A stretch of DNA of 50,782 nt from Caldilineaceae bacterium (GCA_026645575.1 JAPKMW010000088.1:1-50782), one strand, 5' to 3'; shown: positions 24,909-33,210, counted from the first letter of the stretch. Numbers and translations are program-made. The notes: generated by a model not told the origin, from the letters alone.

Positions 24909-25795
24909 TCCCGACCAATCATTGCTTTTAAAGCAGCAAATGTCTGCCGTGTATTCTCTGCCTTATCGCGCCCAGTAGGATGCCAATGGGTTTCAATCGT
25001 AAAAGCGGTGACCGGTTCCGCAGCCAGCAGCCGGATCTGCGTCGCCCAATCCGTGCCGCCATCGCCGATGCGCGCCCAAGCCGTGAGACCAGTGGCTGCA
25101 TCCAGAACCGCCGCGTCTTTACAGTGAACATGCGAAATCGATCCCCGCACCGCGGCAAAGCCCACCGCCGGATCCTCACCGGCGACAAAGGCGTTGGCCG
25201 GATCCCAAATGATCCGCAAATTAGGACGCTGCACGGCATCCAGCACCCGCCGCATATTGCCGCCTGTGTTGGCATAGAGTGAGCGAGCATTCTCCAACGC
25301 CAATGTCAACCCTTCTGCCGCCAGCCGATCACAGGCGATTTGCAACCCTTTGGCTATCTTCGTCAGCGTCTCTTCACTCATACCGCCGCCGTCGGGCGAA
25401 CGGGGCGAAGGGTTTGTCCCGCCGACATCACGGGTAAAGCCAAAAGTGCGGATGTTGGGGGCATTGAACAGGTGCGCAATCTGGATAAAGCGTTCCAGCC
25501 GCGCCAGATGTTCTTGAAACCTCGGATGCTGTTCCATCGTCGCCAACGCAACATCGGCCAGCGAAAAGGGCCGGAACAACATGCCGCAGACCAGATGGGT
25601 ACGCAGGCCGTTTTCCTCAACAATCGCCTTGGCTTGCGCCAGCTCGGCGTCGCTCAGTTCGTGGATCGCTTTGCCCCACAATTCGTGTAACTCGACATAG
25701 ACCATGCCCAGTTCACGGGCGACGCGGCAGGCGCGGGCAAAATCGTTGTCGATCTCATCGGTGATGACGCCAAATTCATAGGTTCGGTTGTTCAT
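24905..25795 (-). CDS. Sugar phosphate isomerase/epimerase (TIM barrel, xylose isomerase-like)
   Basis: A 296-residue protein of the AP-endonuclease-2/xylose-isomerase-like TIM-barrel superfamily. It shows GVITDEIDNDFARACRVARE at the N-terminus, YVELHELWGK, the metal-site strands TLALENARSLYANTGG and IIWDPANAF, HVHCKD, and a final glutamate strand FTIETHW. The E-D-H-E pattern supports a divalent metal site. Members isomerise or epimerise keto sugars or inositol derivatives; the substrate is not readable. It may be co-expressed with the downstream-facing sugar uptake and acid-catabolism genes, but it is not in the same operon. Confidence 0.85.
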   Translation of the reverse strand: MNNRTYEFGVITDEIDNDFARACRVARELGMVYVELHELWGKAIHELSDAELAQAKAIVEENGLRTHLVCGMLFRPFSLADVALATMEQHPRFQEHLARLERFIQIAHLFNAPNIRTFGFTRDVGGTNPSPRSPDGGGMSEETLTKIAKGLQIACDRLAAEGLTLALENARSLYANTGGNMRRVLDAVQRPNLRIIWDPANAFVAGEDPAVGFAAVRGSISHVHCKDAAVLDAATGLTAWARIGDGGTDWATQIRLLAAEPVTAFTIETHWHPTGRDKAENTRQTFAALKAMIGRD

Positions 25796-25816
25796 GGTTG
25801 GTTGCTTTCCTTTTTG

Positions 25817-26215
25817 TCAAGCGGCAAAGGTCTCCGCCCCCGCCGCTTGTTGTTTGCGCCGCAGTTCCGCCAGATCGGCTTCGGTTAAGCATTCATCGTC
25901 ACGGAGCGCAGGGTGTTCGAGAAAACGGACCTTCAACTCCCGCCTGGTCAACCACTCCCACTTACTGGCGTTGATCGGGTGTGGATGGGGGTAGACATCC
26001 GCCGGGTTGACTTCCTCGTCAATAAGATAGAGATAGCCGTGCGCCGTGCCATTGTGCTTCACCGTGCCATCATCTTCTTGTGACACGATGGCTGGGCGAT
26101 GGGAAAAGATCCGCGCAATGTCACGCTTTTGGCTGATCGAACTGCCGACGCGCAGGGTGGTCAACGCTTGTTGGGAGCCATGATACCAGGGTAATGTGTA
26201 GTTCCAATCATCCAT
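25817..26215 (-). CDS. Small protein with possible ADP-ribosyltransferase-like N-terminus
   Basis: A 132-residue protein. It begins with YTLPWYHGSQQALTTLRVGS, which resembles the first strand of ADP-ribosyltransferase folds, where Y-H-G-(T/S) binds NAD. Later YLYLIDEEV and DVYPHPHP could be core strands. It is shorter than most enzymes of the type, and the usual Tyr and Glu cannot be placed with confidence. It lies 26 bases after the Nudix gene (26242-26703) and 21 bases before the isomerase gene in the same direction. An ART next to a Nudix hydrolase would be logical for ADP-ribose chemistry, but this is a guess. Confidence 0.4.
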   Translation of the reverse strand: MDDWNYTLPWYHGSQQALTTLRVGSSISQKRDIARIFSHRPAIVSQEDDGTVKHNGTAHGYLYLIDEEVNPADVYPHPHPINASKWEWLTRRELKVRFLEHPALRDDECLTEADLAELRRKQQAAGAETFAA

Positions 26216-26241
26216 TGTTCTGTTCTCCTTGCTCTATCCAC

Positions 26242-26703
26242 TCACCTGTGAAAGGTGACACTGCGCAAGCCGTTGCTAAACTTGGCCGAAAAGAAGTGTG
26301 AACCTTCGTAGATCCAGGGCAAAAAGATGTGATCCGAAGCCGGTAGCTCCAGCGTCAGCAAATCGCTGTCGGGCACCCAATGCACTTCACCTTCCGCCGA
26401 TGATTTGGGGTCGCCAGTAAAGGCAAAGCTTTCAAAAACAAAACAGGTGGTGGTGTGTGTCGGCTGCCCATCCCGATAGCGCACAAAGGTTAAGATGCCA
26501 CGTAATCTGGCGTCGGTTAAGATTAGCCCCGTCTCTTCATAAACTTCGCGCACCACGCATTCTTCCGGGGTTTCACCCGGCTCAAATTTACCGCCCGGGG
26601 GAATCCATTTCTCATCGGTGCTATCTGCCACGTCGCGACGGAGTAGCAAGGTATTACTGTCGTTGCGGATGTAACAGAGGGTTGTATTGATTGACTGGTA
26701 CAT
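26242..26703 (-). CDS. Nudix hydrolase
   Basis: A 153-residue protein with a complete Nudix box at residues 38-60: GGKFEPGETPEE then REVYEETG, matching Gx5Ex7REUXEExGU. The N-terminal LCYIRNDSNTLLLRRD is the usual first strand of MutT-like enzymes. Nudix proteins hydrolyse nucleoside diphosphates linked to another moiety, such as 8-oxo-dGTP or ADP-ribose; the substrate is undetermined. TAGGA lies about 9 nt before the ATG. It is followed by the short ART-like gene and the isomerase gene, all in one direction with gaps under 30 bases, so they are probably one operon. Confidence 0.9.
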   Translation of the reverse strand: MYQSINTTLCYIRNDSNTLLLRRDVADSTDEKWIPPGGKFEPGETPEECVVREVYEETGLILTDARLRGILTFVRYRDGQPTHTTTCFVFESFAFTGDPKSSAEGEVHWVPDSDLLTLELPASDHIFLPWIYEGSHFFSAKFSNGLRSVTFHR

Positions 26704-26935
26704 GGAAGCATCCTACTTGCGCTTTGTTCTCTGACTATTGTACTTGATTCTGGTTGTGCATCAAAGTTGATTGTGGTGACAAAAAAGCTCATCTTGCACC
26801 TGTGTAGAAAGCTATTCCCTGGTCGATCCGCCAGGGAAGGTACCGGCGAAAGATCCAGGACGATTTTGGTAGAGTTACCGTTGCGAAGCACAAGCGGACG
26901 CTGATACAATCGGAAACAGATCTAGCAATCTTCCG

Positions 26936-27346
26936 GTGAAACGAAATTTTTGGGGACGATGGCGCGTTGGTACCGGCGGGAAATGCAGCGCCAATACCGC
27001 ACCATCAGCAAGCCTGGTCAACTTCCATGCCCATTATCTTTGGTACACCTATGGTTACAATGAAATGGTCTCCTACTCGGTTGTTTGTGGACGCACGGTT
27101 AGCCCTCAGGTTCAAGCCGTTGCCGTCCTTTGGGAAGATAACGAAATGACGGTAGAACCGGTGGTGCAAGGGTGGTTTGTGGTTTTGCGGCCAGAGCGGC
27201 AGGCGGCGTGTCAAGTACAATTGTTGGATAAGACAAAAGCTGTCATTCGCACAATGGATTTGGCGCAATTCCACTTTACCATAACCGATGCAACGACACC
27301 GCTACCCACCTGCACGGCAAGCGTGGTGGAAACGGATCAACAATGA
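26936..27346 (+). CDS. Hypothetical protein, probably a C-terminal fragment
   Basis: A 136-codon frame from a GTG with no good ribosome binding site. The middle part (SVVCGRTVSPQVQAVAVLWE, VQGWFVVLRP, CQVQLLDKTKAVIRTMDLAQ) reads like a genuine beta-rich domain. The first 35 codons (WGRWRVGTGGKCSANTAPSA) do not look protein-like, and the frame closes with a TAG at 26870. A 5'-truncated gene is the best explanation. Its stop overlaps an ATG (ATGA) opening a 31-codon frame that runs into the permease gene. Confidence 0.4.
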   Translation: MKRNFWGRWRVGTGGKCSANTAPSASLVNFHAHYLWYTYGYNEMVSYSVVCGRTVSPQVQAVAVLWEDNEMTVEPVVQGWFVVLRPERQAACQVQLLDKTKAVIRTMDLAQFHFTITDATTPLPTCTASVVETDQQ

Positions 27347-27438
27347 CAGACCGTACATGGGTCGGTACGGGGATTGCCTTATTGCTGCCCAACATTGGCC
27401 GCATCCAAATCGTGCAACGCAGATGCTTTACAGCTTAA
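27343..27438 (+). pseudogene. Possible truncated gene start (31 codons), translationally coupled
   Basis: An ATG overlapping the preceding stop (ATGA) opens MTDRTWVGTGIALLLPNIGR and then stops inside the convergent permease gene. The start looks like the first hydrophobic segment of a larger protein whose remainder is gone. Short, so uncertain. Confidence 0.25.
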
Positions 27439-28309
27439 TCGCGCCCGCCGTCAACCCTTCGATAAACTGGCGCATGGCGAGCAGGAAGAGGATGAGGAGC
27501 GGCAGCGCGGCCAGCACATAACCCGCCGTGAGCATGCCATAATCGCCGGGGTGGGCCTGGGTGAGGTAGGCCAGACCGACGGTGAGCGGGCGTTTGTCAA
27601 AGGTGGGAATCGTGACCAGCGGCCAGATATAGTCGTTCCAGACCGAAACAAAGACATTGATCGACATGAGCGCGATCATGGGGCGGAGGAGCGGCAAGGC
27701 TAGCCAACGGAAGATCTGGAATTCGTGTGCGCCATCGATGCGCATGGCCTCAAAGAGTTCACGCGGCTGTTGGGCGACAAAGGTGCGCATGACAAAGACC
27801 CAAAAGGGTTGCGACGTGCCGGCGCAAAAGAGGATGACGGGCAGCGGCGTATCAAGAATGCCCAATTGCCAGGCCAGGGTGAACGATGGGATCAGGTTCA
27901 TAATACCAGGTAACATCATCTTGGCAAAGAGAATGCCAAAGAGCAGATTTTTCAGCGGGAACGCCAGTCGGCCAAAGGCGTAGCCCGCCAGCGCCGTGAC
28001 AAAGACCGTCAACAGGGTCGAGCCAACCGCCATCACCACACTGTTCATGGTCAGCGGGGCGATGTAGCGCAAGGCCACCCCATAATTTTCCCAGTGGAAA
28101 GGTGGCTGGATAGTAAAGAATTGGAAGACGATCTGCTCTTTGTCTTTGACCGACATCACCAGCATCAAGCCGAGCGGAAAGAGCAACGCCACGCAGATGA
28201 AGATCAAGACGCCATTCTTAAACCACTCGGCCAGCCGGGCGCGTAGCTTGTAGTTGGGGGGCGCGCTGGCTTTGGCTGGGGCAACGATCGTCGCCGTTTG
28301 TGTACTCAT
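27428..28309 (-). CDS. Carbohydrate ABC transporter permease (MalG/CUT1 type)
   Basis: A 293-residue inner-membrane protein with about six helices. The EAA loop that docks the ATPase is clear (EAMRIDGAHEFQIFRWLALP), and NDYIWPL is typical of MalG-like subunits. It overlaps the upstream permease by ATGA (28306-28309), so the two are translationally coupled. With that permease and the binding protein at 29355-30956 it forms a CUT1-type sugar importer. No ATPase gene is present here; CUT1 systems often share one MsmK/UgpC-type ATPase encoded elsewhere. Confidence 0.93.
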   Translation of the reverse strand: MSTQTATIVAPAKASAPPNYKLRARLAEWFKNGVLIFICVALLFPLGLMLVMSVKDKEQIVFQFFTIQPPFHWENYGVALRYIAPLTMNSVVMAVGSTLLTVFVTALAGYAFGRLAFPLKNLLFGILFAKMMLPGIMNLIPSFTLAWQLGILDTPLPVILFCAGTSQPFWVFVMRTFVAQQPRELFEAMRIDGAHEFQIFRWLALPLLRPMIALMSINVFVSVWNDYIWPLVTIPTFDKRPLTVGLAYLTQAHPGDYGMLTAGYVLAALPLLILFLLAMRQFIEGLTAGAIKL

Positions 28310-29226
28310 CCTTGTTCCTCATTGCGCAGAAACTTCATGGTCAAGAGGGTGATCATCAGCGCAATGGCAAACATCACCAGACCGATCGCCGACGCATAGC
28401 CATATTTCTGACTTTTGAAGGCGGAATAATACATATACAACCCCGGCACCATCGACGCAAAGCCCGGCCCTCCTTTGGTGAGGATCAGTTGCGTACTATA
28501 GCCGGTGATGGCCGCCGTGATTGTCCCAATCAGGTTAAGCTTGAACTGCCCCAGGATGAGTGGCATCTCCAAGTAAACGAAGCGCTGGAGCGGCCCAATG
28601 CCCTCCAAGTCGCCCGCCTCCCAGACCGATTCATTGATGCTTTTCAACCCGCCCAGATAGATCAGCGCCGCGTTGGTAGTCACAAAGGGGAACCCCATCG
28701 CCACCAGACACCACTTCACCAGATTGGAATCGCCCAGCCAGCTCTGCTGCCATGCCTCCAGCCCCACCGCTTCCAGGACTCGGTTGAACAGGCCATATTG
28801 CGGGTTATACATGAACTGCCACATGAGAATGATGATCAACCAAGGCACCACCATCGGAATGCAGAAGAGGACGCGGTAGAGGTATTGCGCCCGCAGATTG
28901 CGGATACGGAAAAGCATGACGCTAGCGACAATGGTCGGGAACATGAGCAACACCCCCATCACCAGGAAGAAGATCATATTCCCCACCGCCACCCAGAAGA
29001 CATCGTCCTGGTAGAGCGCAGTAAAGTTATCCCACCCCACAAAGACAGCCGTATTGTAGCCATCCCAGCGGTAAAACGAACGGTAAATCCCCTCCACCAT
29101 CGGATACCAATCAAAGAGCAGATTCATGAAGATCGCCGGCGCAACAAAGAGCAGGCCGATCAACGCCTGGTCGCCGAGCTTCTTCCTTCGCTGTTGGTCA
29201 AAATTTGTGCGCCGCACCAGACTCAC
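28306..29226 (-). CDS. Carbohydrate ABC transporter permease (MalF/UgpA type)
   Basis: A 306-residue protein with about six membrane helices, beginning with a basic stretch (RRTNFDQQRRKKLGDQ). The EAA loop is seen as SVWEAGDLEGIGPLQRFVYL followed by EMPLI. The GTG at 29226 is preferred to the further upstream start because GAGGAG lies about 7 nt before it, and because the extension would be encoded by the inverted heptamer repeat at 29247-29308. It is preceded by the binding-protein gene, with a gap of 128 bases. Confidence 0.9.
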   Translation of the reverse strand: MSLVRRTNFDQQRRKKLGDQALIGLLFVAPAIFMNLLFDWYPMVEGIYRSFYRWDGYNTAVFVGWDNFTALYQDDVFWVAVGNMIFFLVMGVLLMFPTIVASVMLFRIRNLRAQYLYRVLFCIPMVVPWLIIILMWQFMYNPQYGLFNRVLEAVGLEAWQQSWLGDSNLVKWCLVAMGFPFVTTNAALIYLGGLKSINESVWEAGDLEGIGPLQRFVYLEMPLILGQFKLNLIGTITAAITGYSTQLILTKGGPGFASMVPGLYMYYSAFKSQKYGYASAIGLVMFAIALMITLLTMKFLRNEEQG

Positions 29227-29246
29227 AGATCGCTCCTCGACTTGGG

Positions 29247-29308
29247 TATTGGATATTAGGTATTGGGTATTGGATGTTACGCCCTTGACCAATATCTAAT
29301 ATCCAATA
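29247..29308. repeat. Inverted repeat of 7-nt units (TATTGGA/TATTAGG type)
   Basis: Arms 29247-29266 and 29289-29308 pair at 19 of 20 positions around a 22-base loop. The arms are built of heptamers (GGGTATT, GGATATT, AGGTATT). It lies between the binding-protein and permease genes of one operon, where a stem could stabilise the upstream mRNA and lower downstream expression. A closely related repeat occurs at 40384-40447. Confidence 0.85.
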
Positions 29309-29354
29309 TCTAATATTTAGTAGCACAATTCTACAAACTATTTTGGATGATGAC

Positions 29355-30956
29355 TTACTGATAATACGTCTGCATCATCTCCAGCCGCAGCTTGAGATTC
29401 TCAATCGTCGTTTCCTGCGATTGGATGAGCATTTCATGGTCGTTGGCGGCTTTCATTTCGGCCAGCTTGGCTTCGGCGGCGGTGATTTGGGCGGCATAAC
29501 CATCGGGGCCGAGCATACTTTCGACATAGGCTTTGGAACCGTTCTGGGAAAGTTCCGCTACGCGGCTCTTGTAACTTGCCAAGTCAAGGTTGCCTAACAA
29601 AAAGTCCTGCGAAAGACCCGGCCAGACCGCGCCATCGCCCCATTCGATAAAGGACGACCCCACCACCTCGCTGGCGGTCGACTTTTCGACGGGATTGACA
29701 AAGCCCTGGATCTCCGCCGGGACGGGAACGCCCTCCACCGGCGAGAAGGATTTGGCAATGTCAACATACTTGGTCTGCTGTTCCATGCTCGTCATAAACT
29801 GGAGAAAATCAACGACCACCTTGGCTAGTTCCGGATCCTGCTCGACGCGGCCATTGACGGTAAAGCCGTAGTCTTGTTGGTTGGGCGGGGCATTGTATTT
29901 GCCAATGGCGTGGGGCGACGTTTCGCTGGTGATGACCGGAATCGGGAAGATACCCCAGGCAAACTTGTCGCCGATCAGGTCGGCATAGCCCTGGAAATCC
30001 CAGAAACCGGCTTGCAACATGGCAGCTTGCCCGGTCATAAAGAGATTGGGCGCATCGGCTTCGGCGGTGCCGGCCCAGCCATCTTGCCAATATTGGGCAT
30101 AATCCTGCCAGAGGGTGAGCATGTCGTCGTAATAGTCCGCATTGGTCAATTGCCCGTTGGCTAGCGCCAGGTAGACTTTGTCCCAGTAAAACTCGACGCC
30201 CCGGTTGCCGCTATTGTATTTCTCATCGTAGAACTGATTGACATACTTCTCGCCAAATTGATAGCCAATCTGCCCCAGTGACCAGCCAATCCAGCGGCCA
30301 TTGTCGGCGGCGATGGGGATGATCTTCTGCTCCTTGAGGGTTTGCATGATGGTACGGAATTCTTCCCAGTTCTGCGGCGTCTTTTCCGGGTCGAGCCCCG
30401 CCTGGGCAAAGAGATCTTTGTTATAGAAGAAGGGGACGCCAATCGACAATTGGGCGTTGCTATCACTCGGCACAAAGAAGATGCCGCCATATTTGTTGGA
30501 GGAGCGCACGCCGGCAAAGGAGGCCTCGCCACCGGCAAAGGAGTCGATCCAGCGTTCTGTGGTGGCATAGGGGCTGGCGGCGTTGAAGGCGTTGTTGAGA
30601 TTGTAGAGCACCCCCTTGTTGGCATACTCGCCAAACATCCACGGCTGCATTTGGATGATCTCCGGCGCACTCTCGGCGACAAACTGAGTGTCTAGCAACT
30701 CCTTGTAGCCATCCAGCGGTTGATAGACAAACTCGAAGGTGACATCGGGGTGTTGGGCCGTGTAGTCGTCGGCAATCTGCTTATAGCCGGCATAGTATTG
30801 GGTGGTGCTATCCGGGCCATGCCAGGTCATGATTCTGATGGTATACCCATCCTGGCCTGGCTGGGCCGCGGGCGTTGCCGTGGCACACCCCGCCAGCAAC
30901 AACGCTAAGACAAGCGATATGGCACACAGGCGTGCAAGCGTTCTACGGGCTGACAT
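29355..30956 (-). CDS. Sugar-binding lipoprotein of ABC importer (extracellular solute-binding protein family 1)
   Basis: A 533-residue protein. The signal peptide ends in the lipobox LLLAGC, giving a lipid-anchored protein. The mature part has the family-1 solute-binding fold (IRIMTWHGPDSTTQYY, VTFEFVYQPLDGYKELLDTQ, PFFYNKDLFAQAGLDPEKTP, NWEEF). A late section (DPELAKVVVDFLQFMTS) matches the hinge region. The last 45 residues (ITAAEAKLAEMKAANDHE) predict a coiled coil, an unusual extension beyond the typical length of about 430. AAAGGAG lies 7 nt before the ATG. It is the first gene of the importer operon. The ligand, probably an oligosaccharide or glycoside, is unknown. Confidence 0.92.
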   Translation of the reverse strand: MSARRTLARLCAISLVLALLLAGCATATPAAQPGQDGYTIRIMTWHGPDSTTQYYAGYKQIADDYTAQHPDVTFEFVYQPLDGYKELLDTQFVAESAPEIIQMQPWMFGEYANKGVLYNLNNAFNAASPYATTERWIDSFAGGEASFAGVRSSNKYGGIFFVPSDSNAQLSIGVPFFYNKDLFAQAGLDPEKTPQNWEEFRTIMQTLKEQKIIPIAADNGRWIGWSLGQIGYQFGEKYVNQFYDEKYNSGNRGVEFYWDKVYLALANGQLTNADYYDDMLTLWQDYAQYWQDGWAGTAEADAPNLFMTGQAAMLQAGFWDFQGYADLIGDKFAWGIFPIPVITSETSPHAIGKYNAPPNQQDYGFTVNGRVEQDPELAKVVVDFLQFMTSMEQQTKYVDIAKSFSPVEGVPVPAEIQGFVNPVEKSTASEVVGSSFIEWGDGAVWPGLSQDFLLGNLDLASYKSRVAELSQNGSKAYVESMLGPDGYAAQITAAEAKLAEMKAANDHEMLIQSQETTIENLKLRLEMMQTYYQ

Positions 30957-30995
30957 CGTTTTCTCCTTTGGGTTTAGGCAGAGTTGTTTTTTTCG

Positions 30996-31394
30996 CTAGT
31001 TGGCTCTATGCAACGGGGGCGTCAAGATACTGCTATTGTAGCGCATCGTTGATTGGATGACAATTCTGGTGTAAGTGTCGAGGTGAGGGGGTTCGTCAAA
31101 TGCTGACCGATATTGACCATCGGCCAGGAGCAACGCCGGATTGGCAGCATAATTAGCAAGGGCAATTTTCAATAATGGGTCGAGGCGCGCTTGGCGAATC
31201 GCTTCGGCGAGGATGTTATGCCAGTTGGTTTGGGCGCGGGCGCTGAAGGGTATTTGCTTCGCATCCAGCCCAGCATCGGCAACGATGACACGGGCAGTGT
31301 TTTCGTCTGGATAGAGATCAGCCAATACATCACGCAAAGCGGCGAAAATGGCTTGACCGTTGCTGGGTTGGGCAAAGGGGGAGTCTTTCTCCAT
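30996..31394 (-). CDS. Small protein with effector-associated domain (EAD1-like)
   Basis: A 132-residue protein. Residues about 15-90 (AIFAALRDVLADLYPDENTA, then ARAQTNWHNILAEAIRQARL) match my memory of EAD1 death-like adaptor domains, with the LYPDE and NWH-IL-EA motifs. EADs are modules of multi-protein conflict systems that bring effectors such as CHAT or trypsin-like peptidases to NTPase or sensor hubs. Here it is a free-standing domain with a 40-residue tail. ATG 31394 is used because GAGGGAA precedes it by 4 nt. It lies 96 bases after the Phd-like gene, in the same direction as XisH/XisI. Confidence 0.6.
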   Translation of the reverse strand: MEKDSPFAQPSNGQAIFAALRDVLADLYPDENTARVIVADAGLDAKQIPFSARAQTNWHNILAEAIRQARLDPLLKIALANYAANPALLLADGQYRSAFDEPPHLDTYTRIVIQSTMRYNSSILTPPLHRAN

Positions 31395-31490
31395 GATTCC
31401 CTCAAGTTGACACGTAATTTGTAACAAACAAGATGGGGTTGAACCTGTTAACGCTGCCAGGTGTTTTGCCGGTAGAATTGAGCTAGTTCC

Positions 31491-32255
31491 TCACGCTAAG
31501 CCCTTCAACACGGCATCATGCTCTTGCATAAAGCGCGCAACGACTTGCTTGAATTCCTCAGTAGTTTCACCGCCAAACGCATTTGGAAGACCATAGCCCA
31601 TGTCATATTCTTGTGCATCAGCAACCAGTTGGTCAAGGATGAGTTCACGCTCTTGGTCAATGTGTGTTCTATCGGCCACTACGTCTGTTAAACGGACACT
31701 GCATTGCGCGCCAACCTTGCGGTAGCCGGCATCGACATAGGCTTTCAAGATATCTTCATCACCCAATTCAGCGCGCACATTCAGTCCGCTGTCGAGCAAC
31801 TGTTGATCGACTTTTTCGATCTCCAGCCAACTAAGTTTATGATTCTCCAACGCCGCAACCCCAAGCGCCAGGGCTTGCACCTGGCGTTGCGGTGTTGGTG
31901 TCACCACCTGACGTGCCGCCAGACGCAACAGCATTAACAATGCGCCAAACGCAGATGTTTGCTCACCAGTGGTTGTGCTGAGTTGACGTAGCTGGCTTTG
32001 GAACAGTTGGGCTGCCTCTTGGTTGACCGTGGGATCCGCAGAATGTTGTTGCCACATTTGGATCACGCTGGTCAGAATATCTAGACGTCGCGACACGACT
32101 GCATTTTGATCAGGTTTTTCTTGGGCCACGAAGGTCAAAACGGCGACGGGTCTGGCCGTGTCATTGGTTAAAATGACCGATTGCTGCGTGGTCTCGACCT
32201 GTTTCACCAGTGACTGTAACTGCGTTTCCGCTTCACGGACGGTTAGCGTTTGCAT
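31491..32255 (-). CDS. Phd/YefM-like N-terminal domain protein with long unknown C-terminus
   Basis: A 254-residue protein. The first 45 residues (MQTLTVREAETQLQSLVKQV, then VILTNDTARPVAVL) look like the DNA-binding N-terminus of Phd/YefM antitoxins. The remaining 200 residues are mainly helical and unassigned, three times the normal antitoxin length. AGGAGGG lies 9 nt before the ATG at 32255. It begins 13 bases after XisI. A stretch near its C-terminus (IDQERELILDQLVADAQEYD) is duplicated in a small frame on the other side of xisH. No classical toxin such as Doc or YoeB is adjacent. Confidence 0.65.
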   Translation of the reverse strand: MQTLTVREAETQLQSLVKQVETTQQSVILTNDTARPVAVLTFVAQEKPDQNAVVSRRLDILTSVIQMWQQHSADPTVNQEAAQLFQSQLRQLSTTTGEQTSAFGALLMLLRLAARQVVTPTPQRQVQALALGVAALENHKLSWLEIEKVDQQLLDSGLNVRAELGDEDILKAYVDAGYRKVGAQCSVRLTDVVADRTHIDQERELILDQLVADAQEYDMGYGLPNAFGGETTEEFKQVVARFMQEHDAVLKGLA

Positions 32256-32268
32256 AGGCTTCGCCCTC

Positions 32269-32610
32269 CTAAGCCACAGCAAATTCAGAAAACTCACGCA
32301 TGGCCGGTGTGTAGAAGCCCAGGACGAGGTCGCCCTTTGGCACGCCTCTTGCCAGAAACTCATTGCCAATGCCCAAATCGGTGTTATCGACTTGCAGCCA
32401 GATTTTGCCATTCTTGATGTCGGCGTGAAAGATACAGCCATAGCGCCGTTGCTGCTTATGAAAACCGACGCGCACCAACTGATAGTGATCACGGACAGTG
32501 TCAAAAATAACCTGCACCTCGGTATCATCAGTCGTACCAGCCGATAGGAGGTTTCCATATTCGGTCAATACGTCTTGCACAATCTTGCGGTAGAGTTCTA
32601 CTTTTTCCAT
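32269..32610 (-). CDS. xisI: XisI family protein
   Basis: A 113-residue protein of the XisI family: MEKVELYRKIVQDVLTEY, VIFDTVRDHYQLVRVGF, IWLQVDNTDLGIGNEFL, GVPKGDLVLGFYTPAMRE. XisI was named in Nostoc as a controlling factor for excision of the fdxN element, with XisH and the recombinase XisF. No recombinase or excisable element is seen here, so a stand-alone role is more likely. It overlaps xisH by 13 bases, so the pair is co-translated. XisH/XisI pairs are common in Cyanobacteria and Chloroflexota, often as scattered cassettes. Confidence 0.9.
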   Translation of the reverse strand: MEKVELYRKIVQDVLTEYGNLLSAGTTDDTEVQVIFDTVRDHYQLVRVGFHKQQRRYGCIFHADIKNGKIWLQVDNTDLGIGNEFLARGVPKGDLVLGFYTPAMREFSEFAVA

Positions 32611-33017
32611 AATAGAATCTCCTTGGACATCGGGTTAAATACGATTACACTGACATGATAGCGCAGGAGAACGCGCTGCACCATCTCACGTTGAAACAAT
32701 GTAAGATAAATTTCTTCAGGCACCGCCAAATAGAGTAGACGACTTGGATCATACTCCTCAAGTACCTCACGGTAATTCAAAAATTGCCCCAACGCGGCAT
32801 GGAACTCATAGTAGGCTGAGGGGGACAGAAAACTCTTGACTTCAACGGCGATCTTTTCATTATCTTTCTCGGCTGCAATGAGGCGTTCAGCGGCAAAATC
32901 AATGACAATGTCGAAACGATCCGCCGTTGTAATTGAATATTGCTCCTGCGTTATCTGCCAGTTGTCATTGATGAGCGCTTCTCTTACCACATCATGAAAT
33001 TTATCTTTGGCGGCCAT
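32598..33017 (-). CDS. xisH: XisH family protein (PD-(D/E)XK-like fold)
   Basis: A 139-residue protein of the XisH family: AAKDKFHDVVREALINDNW, FDIVIDFAAERLIAAEK, IAVEVKSFLSPSAYYEF, LGQFLNYREVLEE. The Asp plus ExK pattern (AVEVKSF) is that of PD-(D/E)XK nucleases, so DNA or RNA cleavage is possible. It is the first gene of the xisH-xisI-Phd-like operon. A small frame containing a copy of the Phd-like protein C-terminal segment ends 3 bases upstream of its start. Confidence 0.9.
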   Translation of the reverse strand: MAAKDKFHDVVREALINDNWQITQEQYSITTADRFDIVIDFAAERLIAAEKDNEKIAVEVKSFLSPSAYYEFHAALGQFLNYREVLEEYDPSRLLYLAVPEEIYLTLFQREMVQRVLLRYHVSVIVFNPMSKEILLWKK

Positions 33018-33020
33018 GAA

Positions 33021-33116
33021 TTATCTATACCCCATGTCATATTCTTGAGCATCAGCAACGAGTTGGTCAAGGATGAGTTCGCACTCCTGGTCAATACGTG
33101 TTTTATAAGCCACCAT
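33021..33116 (-). pseudogene. Duplicated remnant of the Phd-like gene, upstream of xisH
   Basis: A 31-codon frame (MVAYKTRIDQECELILDQLV and on to AEYDMGYR-like end) closely matches a segment near the C-terminus of the Phd-like protein at 31491-32255. The DNA copies 31597-31690 and 33031-33124 are about 85 percent identical by eye in their best part and point the same way, flanking the xisH-xisI pair. It may be a scar of cassette duplication; a short expressed peptide cannot be excluded. Confidence 0.6.
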
Positions 33117-33210
33117 ATCTTCCAAACTGTAGCACAAAAACGCAATAACGGCAATTATGGCCCTAACGTCAAATAAGCCCCACCTTGCTTGGGCATGGCG
33201 AACTATCCAG

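Larger units (their letters stand above)
31597..33124. repeat. Direct repeats flanking the xisHI cassette (31597-31690 and 33031-33124)
   Basis: Two same-strand copies of about 94 bp, 1434 bases apart. The first 65 bp have about five mismatches, and similarity fades to the right. The interval contains xisH, xisI and most of the Phd-like gene. Confidence 0.75.

Noticed and set aside
28300..29259. A 319-codon plus-strand frame rich in His and Gln
   Set aside because: It is antisense to the MalF-type permease; the composition reflects complemented membrane codons.
32269..33017. An fdxN-type excisable element around XisH/XisI
   Set aside because: No XisF-type recombinase or paired recombination sites were found in the window.
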